Below, in pieces: positions 20,971 to 29,510 of a DNA stretch of 41,032 bases. How positions within the stretch are numbered: the stretch's first letter is position 1; every line of letters begins with the position of its first letter. The position numbers were made by a program, and so were the translations under genes. The stretch is from Methanobacterium sp. UBA353 (GTDB lineage Archaea; Methanobacteriota; Methanobacteria; Methanobacteriales; Methanobacteriaceae), in NCBI GenBank assembly GCA_002496805.1, contig DALO01000002.1, positions 313,012 through 354,043 on the forward strand, in the 5' to 3' direction. The notes under the pieces are model-generated. The model was not told the origin of the DNA. It made no database searches and saw only the letters and a program-made list of their open reading frames with translations.

Positions 20971-21277
20971 TATCTTTATTTTTCTTTTATTAATCAGTAC
21001 ATGGTTTTAAAAAATTAGCACACAAATTAGATTCGAAAATCAGTACAAAAAAAAGAAATACCGGAATTTTTTTTTAAAGTATGGTCATTAATATTTAAAG
21101 GTGTTTTGAGACATAATCTAATTAGATAATTCTCACTGGCCCTGTTAAATAAGATTCACCAAAAATAATTAAATTACCACGAAACAATTGAATGATAACT
21201 AAAATATATTATCATACTTCACGCTAAAATTATAATTGTTAAAATTAGTTGCTTATGAAAGTTTTAAGGTAATTCTA
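20971..21277. other. Intergenic region after glmS
   Basis: 307 bases of A/T-rich DNA. T-rich segments directly after the glmS stop (20975-20990) may end its transcript; an A-run followed by GGAATTTTTTTTTAAAG occurs near 21063-21079. No gene or structured RNA was recognised. Confidence 0.4.
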
Positions 21278-21559
21278 ATGACTCCCAAAAAATCTGGAAC
21301 ACTTTTCATTGTCTTGATGATTGCAATGTTGGCATTTGGAGCTGCTTCCGGAGCTAACGCTTTGAACATAGGCACAGATATTGGTGTTGGGTTAATCCCC
21401 ACTGATTTTAATTTCAACAGTGAACAGAAGATCAGTGAGATTGATAATTCTAATTTCACACCAGTGCAGATCTACAGGCATGTAACTGTTAACACCACCA
21501 ACACCACCAACAAAACTAACAAGACAATCAACAGAACCAAAACAAACAACACAAACTAA
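21278..21559 (+). CDS. Small exported protein with N-glycosylation-sequon tail
   Basis: 93 residues. The N-terminus MTPKKSGTLFIVLMIAMLAF followed by GAASGANA is a signal peptide, with cleavage likely after ANA. The mature part has a short hydrophobic segment (IGTDIGVGLIPTDFNFN) and a tail in which N-x-T sequons come almost back to back (VNTTNTTNKTNKTINRTK and NNT), six in about 22 residues plus NFT before it. This suggests a heavily N-glycosylated surface peptide. The longer frame from 21236 lacks a ribosome site; AAGGTAAT at 21266-21273 fits ATG 21278. No family recognised; a similar composition is found at 35552-35806. Confidence 0.7.
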   Translation: MTPKKSGTLFIVLMIAMLAFGAASGANALNIGTDIGVGLIPTDFNFNSEQKISEIDNSNFTPVQIYRHVTVNTTNTTNKTNKTINRTKTNNTN

Positions 21560-21700
21560 TCCAACAACCATAGCGATCTACAGATAGTCTTCCAGCACAC
21601 CCTATTTAAAAAAAAATTTTAAGTAATAGGAGTAATTAGTAAACAAGTTCAGTTTTTTAAAAATTACATATTAAATTAATGATTAGAATCAGGTGATTAA

Positions 21701-22282
21701 ATGTCCGAGGAGAACAAAATAGGCGCAAAAATACGTCAAATAAGAGAACACCGTGGAATGTCAAAGGAAGAATTAGCAGAATCCAGTCAAAGCAGTGTAG
21801 AACTCATTGAAGACTTGGAAAGCGGAGCACTGATACCTTCATTAACTCCTCTTTTAAAGATTGCCAGGGCAATGGGTGTTCGTCTCGGTACTTTCCTGGA
21901 TGACTCCACACATCATGGGCCGTTCATGGTTAAATCTGGGAAATCTGATAATATTATCCGGTTTTCAGGGCAAGGATTAGGTGAACATAGTAATAAGAGT
22001 GCAATGGAATTTTATTCCCTGGCTTATGGGAAGGGTGACCGGCATATGGAGCCCTTCATCATCGATGTCCACCCCCACGATGGTCAGGATTATCAGTTAT
22101 CATCCCATGAAGGTGAAGAATTCCTCTACGTTTTGCAGGGAAAAATAGAAGTACTCTACGGTCAGGAAAAATATGAACTAGAATCATCAGATAGCATCTA
22201 CTACGACTCTGCAGTACCCCATCATGTACATGCTGTAGAGAAAAACTCCAAAATGTTAGCAGTGGTTTATACTCCCTTTTAG
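21701..22282 (+). CDS. XRE-type regulator with C-terminal cupin domain
   Basis: 193 residues. Residues about 7-62 are a lambda-repressor-like helix-turn-helix (IGAKIRQIREHRGMSKEELA, then ESSQSSVELIEDLESGALIP). The C-terminal half is a cupin barrel with DGQDYQLSSHEGEEFLYVLQ and the metal-type second motif SDSIYYDSAVPHHVHAVE. Such proteins often sense a small molecule and control the adjacent metabolic genes. AGGTGAT precedes ATG 21701. The thioesterase and acyl-CoA ligase genes follow directly, so it likely regulates them. The ligand is unknown. Confidence 0.9.
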   Translation: MSEENKIGAKIRQIREHRGMSKEELAESSQSSVELIEDLESGALIPSLTPLLKIARAMGVRLGTFLDDSTHHGPFMVKSGKSDNIIRFSGQGLGEHSNKSAMEFYSLAYGKGDRHMEPFIIDVHPHDGQDYQLSSHEGEEFLYVLQGKIEVLYGQEKYELESSDSIYYDSAVPHHVHAVEKNSKMLAVVYTPF

Positions 22283-22311
22283 ATGTGGAAGTTGACCTTG
22301 GAGAATTAGAC

Positions 22312-22722
22312 ATGTACAAAATCACAGTAACGCCTCGTTTTGGGGATACAGATGGATTAAGGCACATAAACAATATAGTTCTTGCCGAATGGTTCGAACT
22401 GGCCCGAAACCGGCTTTACAAATATTTCACTCCTGATTTGGATCTCAGCTATGAAAAATGGAAACTGATAATGGTGAAGACTGATTTTGAATTTCTAGGA
22501 CAGATGTACTACAATGGTGATGTGGACATCAAAACCCAAGTCCAGAAAATCGGTAACACATCATTCACCACCTACCACGAAGCATGGCAATCAGGCCATA
22601 TCAAGGCAAAAGGAACAGCAGTTATAGTGCATTATGATTTCATCCAACAAAAATCAATCCCAATACCCAGTGGCATAAGAAAAAAGCTAGAAGAACATTC
22701 CGAATATGATTCTGTAAAATAA
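22312..22722 (+). CDS. Hotdog-fold acyl-CoA thioesterase
   Basis: 136-residue 4-hydroxybenzoyl-CoA thioesterase-like protein, expected to hydrolyse acyl-CoA thioesters. The signature TVTPRFGDTDGLRHINNIVL carries the catalytic Asp, and AEWFELARNRLYKYF with the later GDVDIKTQVQKIGNTSFTTY support the hotdog fold. A GTG at 22285 gives nine extra residues that do not fit the family; GGAG at 22300-22303 places the start at ATG 22312. It sits 29 bases after the cupin regulator and about 100 before the acyl-CoA ligase. The substrate is not readable from the sequence. Confidence 0.87.
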   Translation: MYKITVTPRFGDTDGLRHINNIVLAEWFELARNRLYKYFTPDLDLSYEKWKLIMVKTDFEFLGQMYYNGDVDIKTQVQKIGNTSFTTYHEAWQSGHIKAKGTAVIVHYDFIQQKSIPIPSGIRKKLEEHSEYDSVK

Positions 22723-22823
22723 ATTCATGAAATGAATTAGTTGTATAAAAATCTAGTTATGAGGCTATTGTTTTAGATTCAATATCGTATTTTTCATATA
22801 AACTAAAAATTGGAGTTTTTAAA

Positions 22824-24479
22824 ATGGTTTTTACTGAGCTTACAATTGGCGATTTCCTGGAAAAAATGGTAGAAAAGGACCCTGATCAGGAGTTCATGGT
22901 TTTCCCTGATCGAGATCTACGTTTTACATATAAAGTGTTTGATGAAAGAGTTAACCTTTTAGCAAAGGGACTTCTGGAGATCGGAATAGAAAAAGGAGAC
23001 CATGTGGGTATATGGGCTAAAAACGTTCCAGATTGGCTTACATTCATGTTCGCAACATCCAAGATCGGGGTGGTACTGGTCACTGTTAACACAGCTTACA
23101 AAAGCCATGAACTTGATTATGTTCTAAAACAGTCCGATATGAAGGCATTGGCCATTATCGATGGTTTTAAGGATGTTGATTACATTCAAACTCTTTATGA
23201 ATTAGTTCCTGAATTGAAAACCCATGAAAGGGGTAAATTAGCTAGTGAAGAATTCCCCTTCCTGAAAAGCGTAATCTATGTAGGTCAGGAGAAACACCGT
23301 GGAATGTTCAACACCAACGAACTCCTACTTTTGGGAAAACATGGTAATGAAGAAAAATTCCAAAGTATCAAATCATCCCTTAACAGTGATGATGTGGTAA
23401 ACATGCAATACACTTCAGGAACCACTGGATTTCCCAAGGGGGTCATGTTAACCCATCGGAATATCCTTAACAACGGATATTACATAGGGGAAAGGCAAAA
23501 ATTTACAGAAAAAGACAGATTATGTATATGTGTTCCATTATTCCATTGTTTTGGAATTGTACTTGCAGTAATGGCTGCTTTCAGCCATGGAGCTACCATG
23601 GTGATGGTGGAACTTTTTGATCCTCTGATGGTGCTTGCAGCGGTTCAAAAAGAACGCTGCACAGCCCTATATGGGGTGCCAACCATGTTCATTGCTGAGT
23701 ACAGTCATCCAATGTTTGAAATGTTTGATCTTTCCAGTCTGCGTACCGGGATCATGGCTGGTTCCACACCCCCAATTGAAGCCATGAAAAAAGTGGTAAA
23801 TGACATGAACATGGCTGAAATAACCAGTGTATACGGCTTGACAGAAGGATCACCAGGATTCACCCAGACCAGTGTGGATGATCCTCTAATAAAAAGAGTG
23901 GAAACAGTTGGAAAACCCTTACCCGACTGTGAAGTTAAAATAGTGGATCCTGAAACCGGGGAAACACTTGGACCGAACCAGACTGGAGAAATATGTTGTA
24001 AAGGATATAACGTTATGAAAGGGTATTATAAAATGCCGGAAAAAACCCGAGAAGTAATAGATGAGGATGGATGGCTTCACAGTGGGGATCTGGCAACTCT
24101 TGATGAAGATGGATATTATTCCATTGTGGGACGGATCAAAGACATGATCATCCGTGGTGGGGAAAACATATACCCCCGTGAAATCGAGGAATTTTTATAC
24201 ACCATGCCTGGTGTATTGGATGTTCAAGTTGTTGGAATTCCTGATGAAAAATATGGGGAAATTGTCGGTGCTTTCATTATACTGGAAGAAGGTGCTGAAC
24301 TCACAGAAGAAGACGTTCGAGACCATGCAGTCACCAAAATTGCCCGTTTCAAGGTACCCAAACATGTTTTCTTTGTGGATGAATTCCCACTCACTGCCAG
24401 TGGAAAGATACAAAAATTTATCCTGAGGGAACAAGCCGAACAACTGCTAAAAAAGAAATTAGAAAATGAAGGTTTATAA
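22824..24479 (+). CDS. Acyl-CoA synthetase (AMP-forming)
   Basis: 551-residue ANL-superfamily ligase that activates a carboxylic acid as acyl-AMP and transfers it to CoA. The P-loop is MQYTSGTTGFPKGVMLTHRN; ITSVYGLTEGSPGF is the A5 motif, DEDGWLHSGDLATLDEDGYY the A7 motif, GRIKDMIIRGGENIYPREIE the hinge, and the terminal FPLTASGKIQKFILRE carries the catalytic lysine. It most resembles medium/long-chain fatty acid-CoA ligases. GGAG at 22812-22815 precedes ATG 22824. It follows the cupin regulator and thioesterase. In an archaeon with isoprenoid lipids the physiological acid is unclear. Confidence 0.93.
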   Translation: MVFTELTIGDFLEKMVEKDPDQEFMVFPDRDLRFTYKVFDERVNLLAKGLLEIGIEKGDHVGIWAKNVPDWLTFMFATSKIGVVLVTVNTAYKSHELDYVLKQSDMKALAIIDGFKDVDYIQTLYELVPELKTHERGKLASEEFPFLKSVIYVGQEKHRGMFNTNELLLLGKHGNEEKFQSIKSSLNSDDVVNMQYTSGTTGFPKGVMLTHRNILNNGYYIGERQKFTEKDRLCICVPLFHCFGIVLAVMAAFSHGATMVMVELFDPLMVLAAVQKERCTALYGVPTMFIAEYSHPMFEMFDLSSLRTGIMAGSTPPIEAMKKVVNDMNMAEITSVYGLTEGSPGFTQTSVDDPLIKRVETVGKPLPDCEVKIVDPETGETLGPNQTGEICCKGYNVMKGYYKMPEKTREVIDEDGWLHSGDLATLDEDGYYSIVGRIKDMIIRGGENIYPREIEEFLYTMPGVLDVQVVGIPDEKYGEIVGAFIILEEGAELTEEDVRDHAVTKIARFKVPKHVFFVDEFPLTASGKIQKFILREQAEQLLKKKLENEGL

Positions 24480-24506
24480 TACATATTTTATTAATTTAGG
24501 ATGCAC

Positions 24507-25031
24507 ATGTCACTTTTAGCCCTTGCATATCCGCGGATAAGCCAAAAAGATTATAACTGGATTCATGAATTCAGAGAAGAAAATGATGAACTTAACCGTA
24601 GAGTGATTGAACCACACTTTGCTCTGGTATTCCCAGTATTCAACCAGAGACCAGAAACTTTCATAGAAGAGATCAAAAGCCGCTCTGCGGATCATCACAC
24701 AATAAATTTCGCTATTCGATGCGCAGTAATGGATAAAAATGCTTTCACACCTTATTGGCATGTTTATATGGTACCAGATGAAGGATACAGTCAGATCATC
24801 AAACTCCATGATAACTTGTATTCTGGAAAACTGGCTGATGAATTGCGCATGGATTCACCCTTCATCCCCCATATTGAAATTGCCAATTCTGTGGACAAAT
24901 GGACTTGTAAAGAACTGGTAGACCAGATAAACTATTTGGATCTAGAAATTAAGGGGAGCATAACGGAATTAGACGTGGTAGAGTATCACGAAGAACGAGT
25001 AGAAACCCTTGAAAAAATAAAGTTAACTTAA
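24507..25031 (+). CDS. 2H-phosphoesterase/2'-5' RNA ligase-like protein
   Basis: 174 residues. Two histidine motifs spaced as in 2H phosphoesterases are visible: IEPHFALVFPVFNQ (around 36-49) and SPFIPHIEIANSVD (around 118-131), each after a hydrophobic strand. In the classic family both read H-x-T/S; here the second position is Ala-Leu and Glu, so catalysis is doubtful or altered. The final WTCKELVDQINYLDLEIKGS resembles the family's last helix and strand. Two ATGs are possible; AGG at 24498-24500 touches the first, so ATG 24507 is used. It follows the acyl-CoA ligase by 27 bases and may share its transcript. Confidence 0.6.
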   Translation: MSLLALAYPRISQKDYNWIHEFREENDELNRRVIEPHFALVFPVFNQRPETFIEEIKSRSADHHTINFAIRCAVMDKNAFTPYWHVYMVPDEGYSQIIKLHDNLYSGKLADELRMDSPFIPHIEIANSVDKWTCKELVDQINYLDLEIKGSITELDVVEYHEERVETLEKIKLT

Positions 25032-25037
25032 TCAATA

Positions 25038-25046
25038 TTTTTTTTT
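25038..25046 (+). terminator. T9 tract after the 2H-like gene
   Basis: Nine T followed by nine A lie 7 bases after the stop codon. The T run could terminate the regulator-thioesterase-ligase transcript; T9 and A9 can also pair as a weak hairpin. Confidence 0.4.
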
Positions 25047-25119
25047 AAAAAAAAATCAGATTCACTTTACAAACACTAATTATGGGAAAGACAATGAATA
25101 TCATTAAAACACGGGGAAA

Positions 25120-27612
25120 ATGATAATTTTAAGACGAAAAAAAAAGATAGTGGAGTTATTTCCCATTGGAAGTTCTAAAGGAGCTATTAACAGTAGGAGA
25201 ACTCCTCTTTTCTATGGTTATATTAAGCTTCGTCGTGTTGATGGTAATATAAAGATTCACAAGTTCATTGTTCAGAAGGATAAAGAAATAATATTCCCAC
25301 CCAATGAAGCAGTGAAAATTCTCAGAAAACAAAATGTTTTTTTGATTGGTTCTGATCCAGACACTGAAGAATTACTAGATTCACTAAATATTAATTTCAA
25401 ACACACACTTATCTGCAGACACTGCACATTTGAAGGATTTATCACCCTAATTGATAAGGAAAAATCATATAGTTACCATGGTGATTATCTCTGCCGTATA
25501 TGTGCAGAAAACGAGATAAAACGAGAATTAAAATCTAGATCGTATGATTTGAGCACATTTCCCAGATTCAGGAAGATGCTGGATGAAACAGGAAATTTGG
25601 AACGGGTTTTAAGTGTTTTTGATCCACGTTTTGATCCTTTGAAGAATACAGAACTCACATTGTATGATAAAATAAGCACCGAAAATTCAATTAATCTTCC
25701 AGAAATACGAATAGATCATCTCGATATCCCTAAAAAACTTATAGACTCTTTTAAAAAACAGGGCACTCATTTGTTGCCAGTACAAGTTCTGGCAATTCAG
25801 GCTGGACTTTTGGAGAAAGAGAACCTACTGGTTGTGTCTGCAACTGCCAGTGGAAAAACACTCATCGGAGAGATAGCTGGAATACCAAAAGCCCTAACTG
25901 GTGGAAAACTCCTCTTTTTAACCCCTTTAGTTGCATTAGCCAATCAAAAATACAGGGATTTCAAGAAAAGATATGGAAAAATGGGATTAAATGTTTCCAT
26001 TAGAGTGGGAATGAGCAGGATCAACGCCAAAGAAGAGATTATCATTCCTGAAGAAAATATCACTGATGCGGATATAATAGTGGGAACCTATGAAGGTCTG
26101 GATTTCCTCCTCAGAGCTGGTAAATCATCACATTTAAACAACCTAAAAACAGTAGTGATAGATGAAATCCACATGTTAGGGGATGATGAAAGAGGACCTC
26201 GACTTTGTGGTCTGATTCATCGATTAAAGACGCTTTTTCCCTCTGTGCAGTTAATAGGCTTGTCTGCCACTGTTGGAAATCCCCATGAAATTGCCGCAGA
26301 ATTTGGTTTGAAATTGGTAGAATATCCGCAACGTCCGGTGCCACTGGAAAGGCATCTAATATTTGTCACCACAGAAGAGGAAAAAAATCACCTCTTAAGC
26401 CAGTTATCACGTGTTGAATACCAGAAAAGATCAAAAAAAGGATATCATGGTCAAAGTATCATTTTCACTAATTCACGTCGTAAAACTCATAGTATTGCGA
26501 ATTATCTGGTTAGAAGGGGAGTTAAAGCAGCAGCATATCATGCTGGGTTATCTTATGTTAAGAAAAACAGGATTGAAACAGATTTTGCCAACCAAAAGTT
26601 GGGAGCAGTGGTAACCACTGCTGCACTGGCTGCTGGTGTGGATTTTCCAGCTTCGCAAGTTTTATTTGAGAGCCTTGTCATGGGAAATAAACGACTAACC
26701 GCAAATGAATTTTCTCAAATGTTGGGCCGTTCTGGAAGACCTGCATACCATGATCAGGGGAAAGTGTATCTTTTGCCTGAAGTTGGGAGAAGTTATGGGG
26801 ATGAAACAGAAGAATCACAAGCCATGGAACTTTTAGCCAGTGAAGTAGAACCAGTGAAGGTTACTTATTCTGAGGACAGTCAACTGGAACAGTTCTTGGC
26901 TGATATATGCGCTGGGCGTGCTAACACATTCTCACAACTAATTAAAGATTATGAAAATGACGAATTCCCACTGGAACTTGAAGAAGCATTCAGCATCCTC
27001 TTAGATTATCATCTGGTGAATGAAAAAGACAACATAATATCGGCCACAAAGTATGGTAGAGCCGTTTCTACGTCCTTTTTATCCTATGGGGAGGCTGATT
27101 TCATCCGGCAAAATATGCTGAAGATGGATCCCTTGGATATTGCCCTGGAGTTGGAACCTTTTGATAATGCCTATCTTTCCAACAGAATCACCACCCAAAT
27201 TGGTAGAATACTAAAAATAAACATGTCAACCCGTTTGTTTGCAGACAGCACCCTTGATATTCTCAGCTCCAGCAGTGCAATTTCCAAACTAGAACCCCAT
27301 CTCAGGGAGCGTGTTATGAAACTTCAAATGGATTTTTATACTTGTAAGTGTAAGGAAAGACCATTTTGTGGTTGTTTCCAAAGGGAACTTTCCCGTAGAA
27401 TTGTAAAAAAGAGACTCAACAGGAGGGATCCAGTTGAAATCAGCCGAAAACTCATGCGAGACTATGAAATCCATGCTTATGCTGGGGATATTTTCAGTTG
27501 GCTGGATTCCCTTATCAGAATGCTTGAAGCAGTGCGCAAGATAGCCAATGCTTACCGTAATAAAAAAGTTGTCCAGCAATCTAATCAGTTGATAAGGCAG
27601 ATTGAAAACTGA
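25120..27612 (+). CDS. Ski2-like helicase of the archaeal ASH-Ski2 type
   Basis: 830-residue superfamily 2 helicase. The N-terminal 200 residues hold a zinc-binding C4 site (LICRHCTFEG near 98, YLCRICAENE near 124), which with the overall arrangement points to euryarchaeal ASH-Ski2 (DUF5814 group), reported to act with RNase J and the exosome in RNA turnover near ribosomes. Helicase motifs: VVSATASGKTLIGE (Walker A, near 240), FLTPLVALANQ, GTYEGLDFLL, VVIDEIHMLGDDERG (DEIH box), LIGLSATVGNP, IIFTNSRRK, GAVVTTAALAAGVDFPASQV and QMLGRSGRPAYHDQG. After the ratchet-like part comes a second Cys cluster (TCKCKERPFCGCF). GGGG at 25113-25116 is close to ATG 25120. Single-gene unit; cytoplasmic. Confidence 0.88.
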   Translation: MIILRRKKKIVELFPIGSSKGAINSRRTPLFYGYIKLRRVDGNIKIHKFIVQKDKEIIFPPNEAVKILRKQNVFLIGSDPDTEELLDSLNINFKHTLICRHCTFEGFITLIDKEKSYSYHGDYLCRICAENEIKRELKSRSYDLSTFPRFRKMLDETGNLERVLSVFDPRFDPLKNTELTLYDKISTENSINLPEIRIDHLDIPKKLIDSFKKQGTHLLPVQVLAIQAGLLEKENLLVVSATASGKTLIGEIAGIPKALTGGKLLFLTPLVALANQKYRDFKKRYGKMGLNVSIRVGMSRINAKEEIIIPEENITDADIIVGTYEGLDFLLRAGKSSHLNNLKTVVIDEIHMLGDDERGPRLCGLIHRLKTLFPSVQLIGLSATVGNPHEIAAEFGLKLVEYPQRPVPLERHLIFVTTEEEKNHLLSQLSRVEYQKRSKKGYHGQSIIFTNSRRKTHSIANYLVRRGVKAAAYHAGLSYVKKNRIETDFANQKLGAVVTTAALAAGVDFPASQVLFESLVMGNKRLTANEFSQMLGRSGRPAYHDQGKVYLLPEVGRSYGDETEESQAMELLASEVEPVKVTYSEDSQLEQFLADICAGRANTFSQLIKDYENDEFPLELEEAFSILLDYHLVNEKDNIISATKYGRAVSTSFLSYGEADFIRQNMLKMDPLDIALELEPFDNAYLSNRITTQIGRILKINMSTRLFADSTLDILSSSSAISKLEPHLRERVMKLQMDFYTCKCKERPFCGCFQRELSRRIVKKRLNRRDPVEISRKLMRDYEIHAYAGDIFSWLDSLIRMLEAVRKIANAYRNKKVVQQSNQLIRQIEN

Positions 27613-27620
27613 TTTTTTTT
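27613..27620 (+). terminator. T8 tract directly after the helicase
   Basis: Eight T begin at the base after the helicase stop codon. This is a plausible archaeal U-tract termination site. Confidence 0.4.
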
Positions 27621-28262
<642 letters not shown>

Positions 28263-28295
28263 CATTTAATAGGATTACAGCTTTTAGAACAAGAA

Positions 28296-28304
28296 TTTAT
28301 ATAA
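28296..28304 (-). promoter_or_regulatory. TATA box of tRNA-Ile
   Basis: TTATATAAA on the minus strand lies 34-42 bases before the first tRNA base, the distance expected for a promoter with a short 5' leader that RNase P removes. Confidence 0.55.
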
Positions 28305-28448
28305 CTAATTTAAAAACTGCAGGGGTAGATGCAAGATTTAGATTTCATCATATATAATCCTTGTGATGCTGATCGATTTTTAATTAAAATTTTATTGGAT
28401 TTATAGCATTTCTCGGATAAGGTCGGCGGATCAGTTATTTTTTTATTC

Positions 28449-29018
28449 TTATTTACATAGAAAAATGTCAGATTTATTAACTAATATTGATTCGAGTTCT
28501 TTTAAGCAGGTTTCAAAATCATGGTTATTTAATATTATCAGATTACAGCCTAAACATGCCGAAGCACTGACCATGGCAAATCTTAACGTCTTAACATGCT
28601 CATGGAGTCTATTTTGTCCCTGTATAATTCTCTTTTTTAGTGGATCAGCACGTATCCTCTGGATAATATCCTCATATGCCGATTCAATAATGATTATAAT
28701 ATCCGGCTTTATGATTTTGAAGGGTAGCGAAATTAGATAACCCTCCCTAAAGTGATCTAAACCATGAAGGTCTAAAAGAATATTTTTTTGATCTTTAATC
28801 TGCAGTGCCGCTTTTTTCCATATATCGTGTTGAATTGTAAGATCTAAACTGAACATTTCAGGGAGGGTAGTGGCTAAATCTCTACTGTGGGCTATTTCCA
28901 ACATCACCATTCCATAGTTCACGTGCTGATATTTGGAATTTTTAGAAACAGCTGTGCATAGTGAGGTTTTTCCTGTTCCAGGAACTCCCACTACGGCAAC
29001 TCGCTCCCATGGTCTCAT
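28449..29018 (-). CDS. Adenylate-kinase-like P-loop NTPase
   Basis: About 189 residues. The P-loop VAVVGVPGTGKTSLCTAVSK, HVNYGMVMLEIAHSRD, NILLDLHGLDHFREGYLISL and IKPDIIIIIESAYEDIIQRI follow the layout of archaeal AdkA adenylate kinase. A basic segment follows (RADPLKKRIIQGQNRLHEHV), then SACLGCNLIILNN. It is therefore a member of, or close paralogue of, that family. The substrate is unproven because AdkA-specific residues around the nucleoside monophosphate site differ from what I remember. The frame opens at GTG 29027; ATG 29018 is preferred, with no clear ribosome site for either. The MIP18 gene ends 48 bases upstream. Confidence 0.75.
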   Translation of the reverse strand: MRPWERVAVVGVPGTGKTSLCTAVSKNSKYQHVNYGMVMLEIAHSRDLATTLPEMFSLDLTIQHDIWKKAALQIKDQKNILLDLHGLDHFREGYLISLPFKIIKPDIIIIIESAYEDIIQRIRADPLKKRIIQGQNRLHEHVKTLRFAMVSASACLGCNLIILNNHDFETCLKELESILVNKSDIFLCK

Positions 29019-29065
29019 TTTAAACACAACTTGTACTGAGACCTTTCAAGACAAAAAAAGGATAA

Positions 29066-29356
29066 TTATTTATTCACCATTTCATTAATGGCATCAGCCA
29101 TCATATGGCCTTCAATTTCGATCTCTGCTTTATCTATTCCTTCCACTTTTTCAGCAGCAACTCGAGCTTGCATTGCCATATTAGCAGCACTCATGCAACC
29201 GGGATTTGTTGGTTTTATTACAATTTTAGCAGTTTTATCCTTTTCACTTGCCTGAATATCTGCCACAAGTCCCATTTCCACAATACTGATGCCCATGTGG
29301 GGATCAGCCACTTGGCCAAGAGCTTCTCTAACCTTTGCTATTAATTCTTCGCTCAT
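29066..29356 (-). CDS. MIP18/DUF59 family iron-sulfur assembly protein
   Basis: 96-residue single-domain DUF59 protein (SufT/PaaD/MIP18 group), implicated in iron-sulfur cluster maturation. IAKVREALGQVADPHMGISI and VEMGLVADIQASEKDKTAKI match the family's DP..G..IV..GLV core. The conserved cysteine lies in KPTNPGCMSAANMAMQAR. The frame opens at 29434, but GAGGT 6 bases before ATG 29356 places the start there; the extra residues (MFFRVILNYNR...) are untranslated leader. A methanogen needs a heavy supply of Fe-S clusters, so the role fits. Upstream of the AdkA-like gene, same strand. Confidence 0.9.
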   Translation of the reverse strand: MSEELIAKVREALGQVADPHMGISIVEMGLVADIQASEKDKTAKIVIKPTNPGCMSAANMAMQARVAAEKVEGIDKAEIEIEGHMMADAINEMVNK

Positions 29357-29510
29357 AATCATACCTCGAAATTGATTTTCGTATATTATACACCATTTGA
29401 TACGGTTATAATTTAAAATCACTCTAAAAAACATTCATACAAATTAAATAAAGACATTTTTTTATTTCCATTTATGGTATTTATAGTTATTCATAAAAAA
29501 AGTCCACAGA

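Noticed and set aside
29357..29434. N-terminal extension of the MIP18/DUF59 protein
   Set aside because: The extra residues are unlike the family and GAGGT is correctly placed for ATG 29356.
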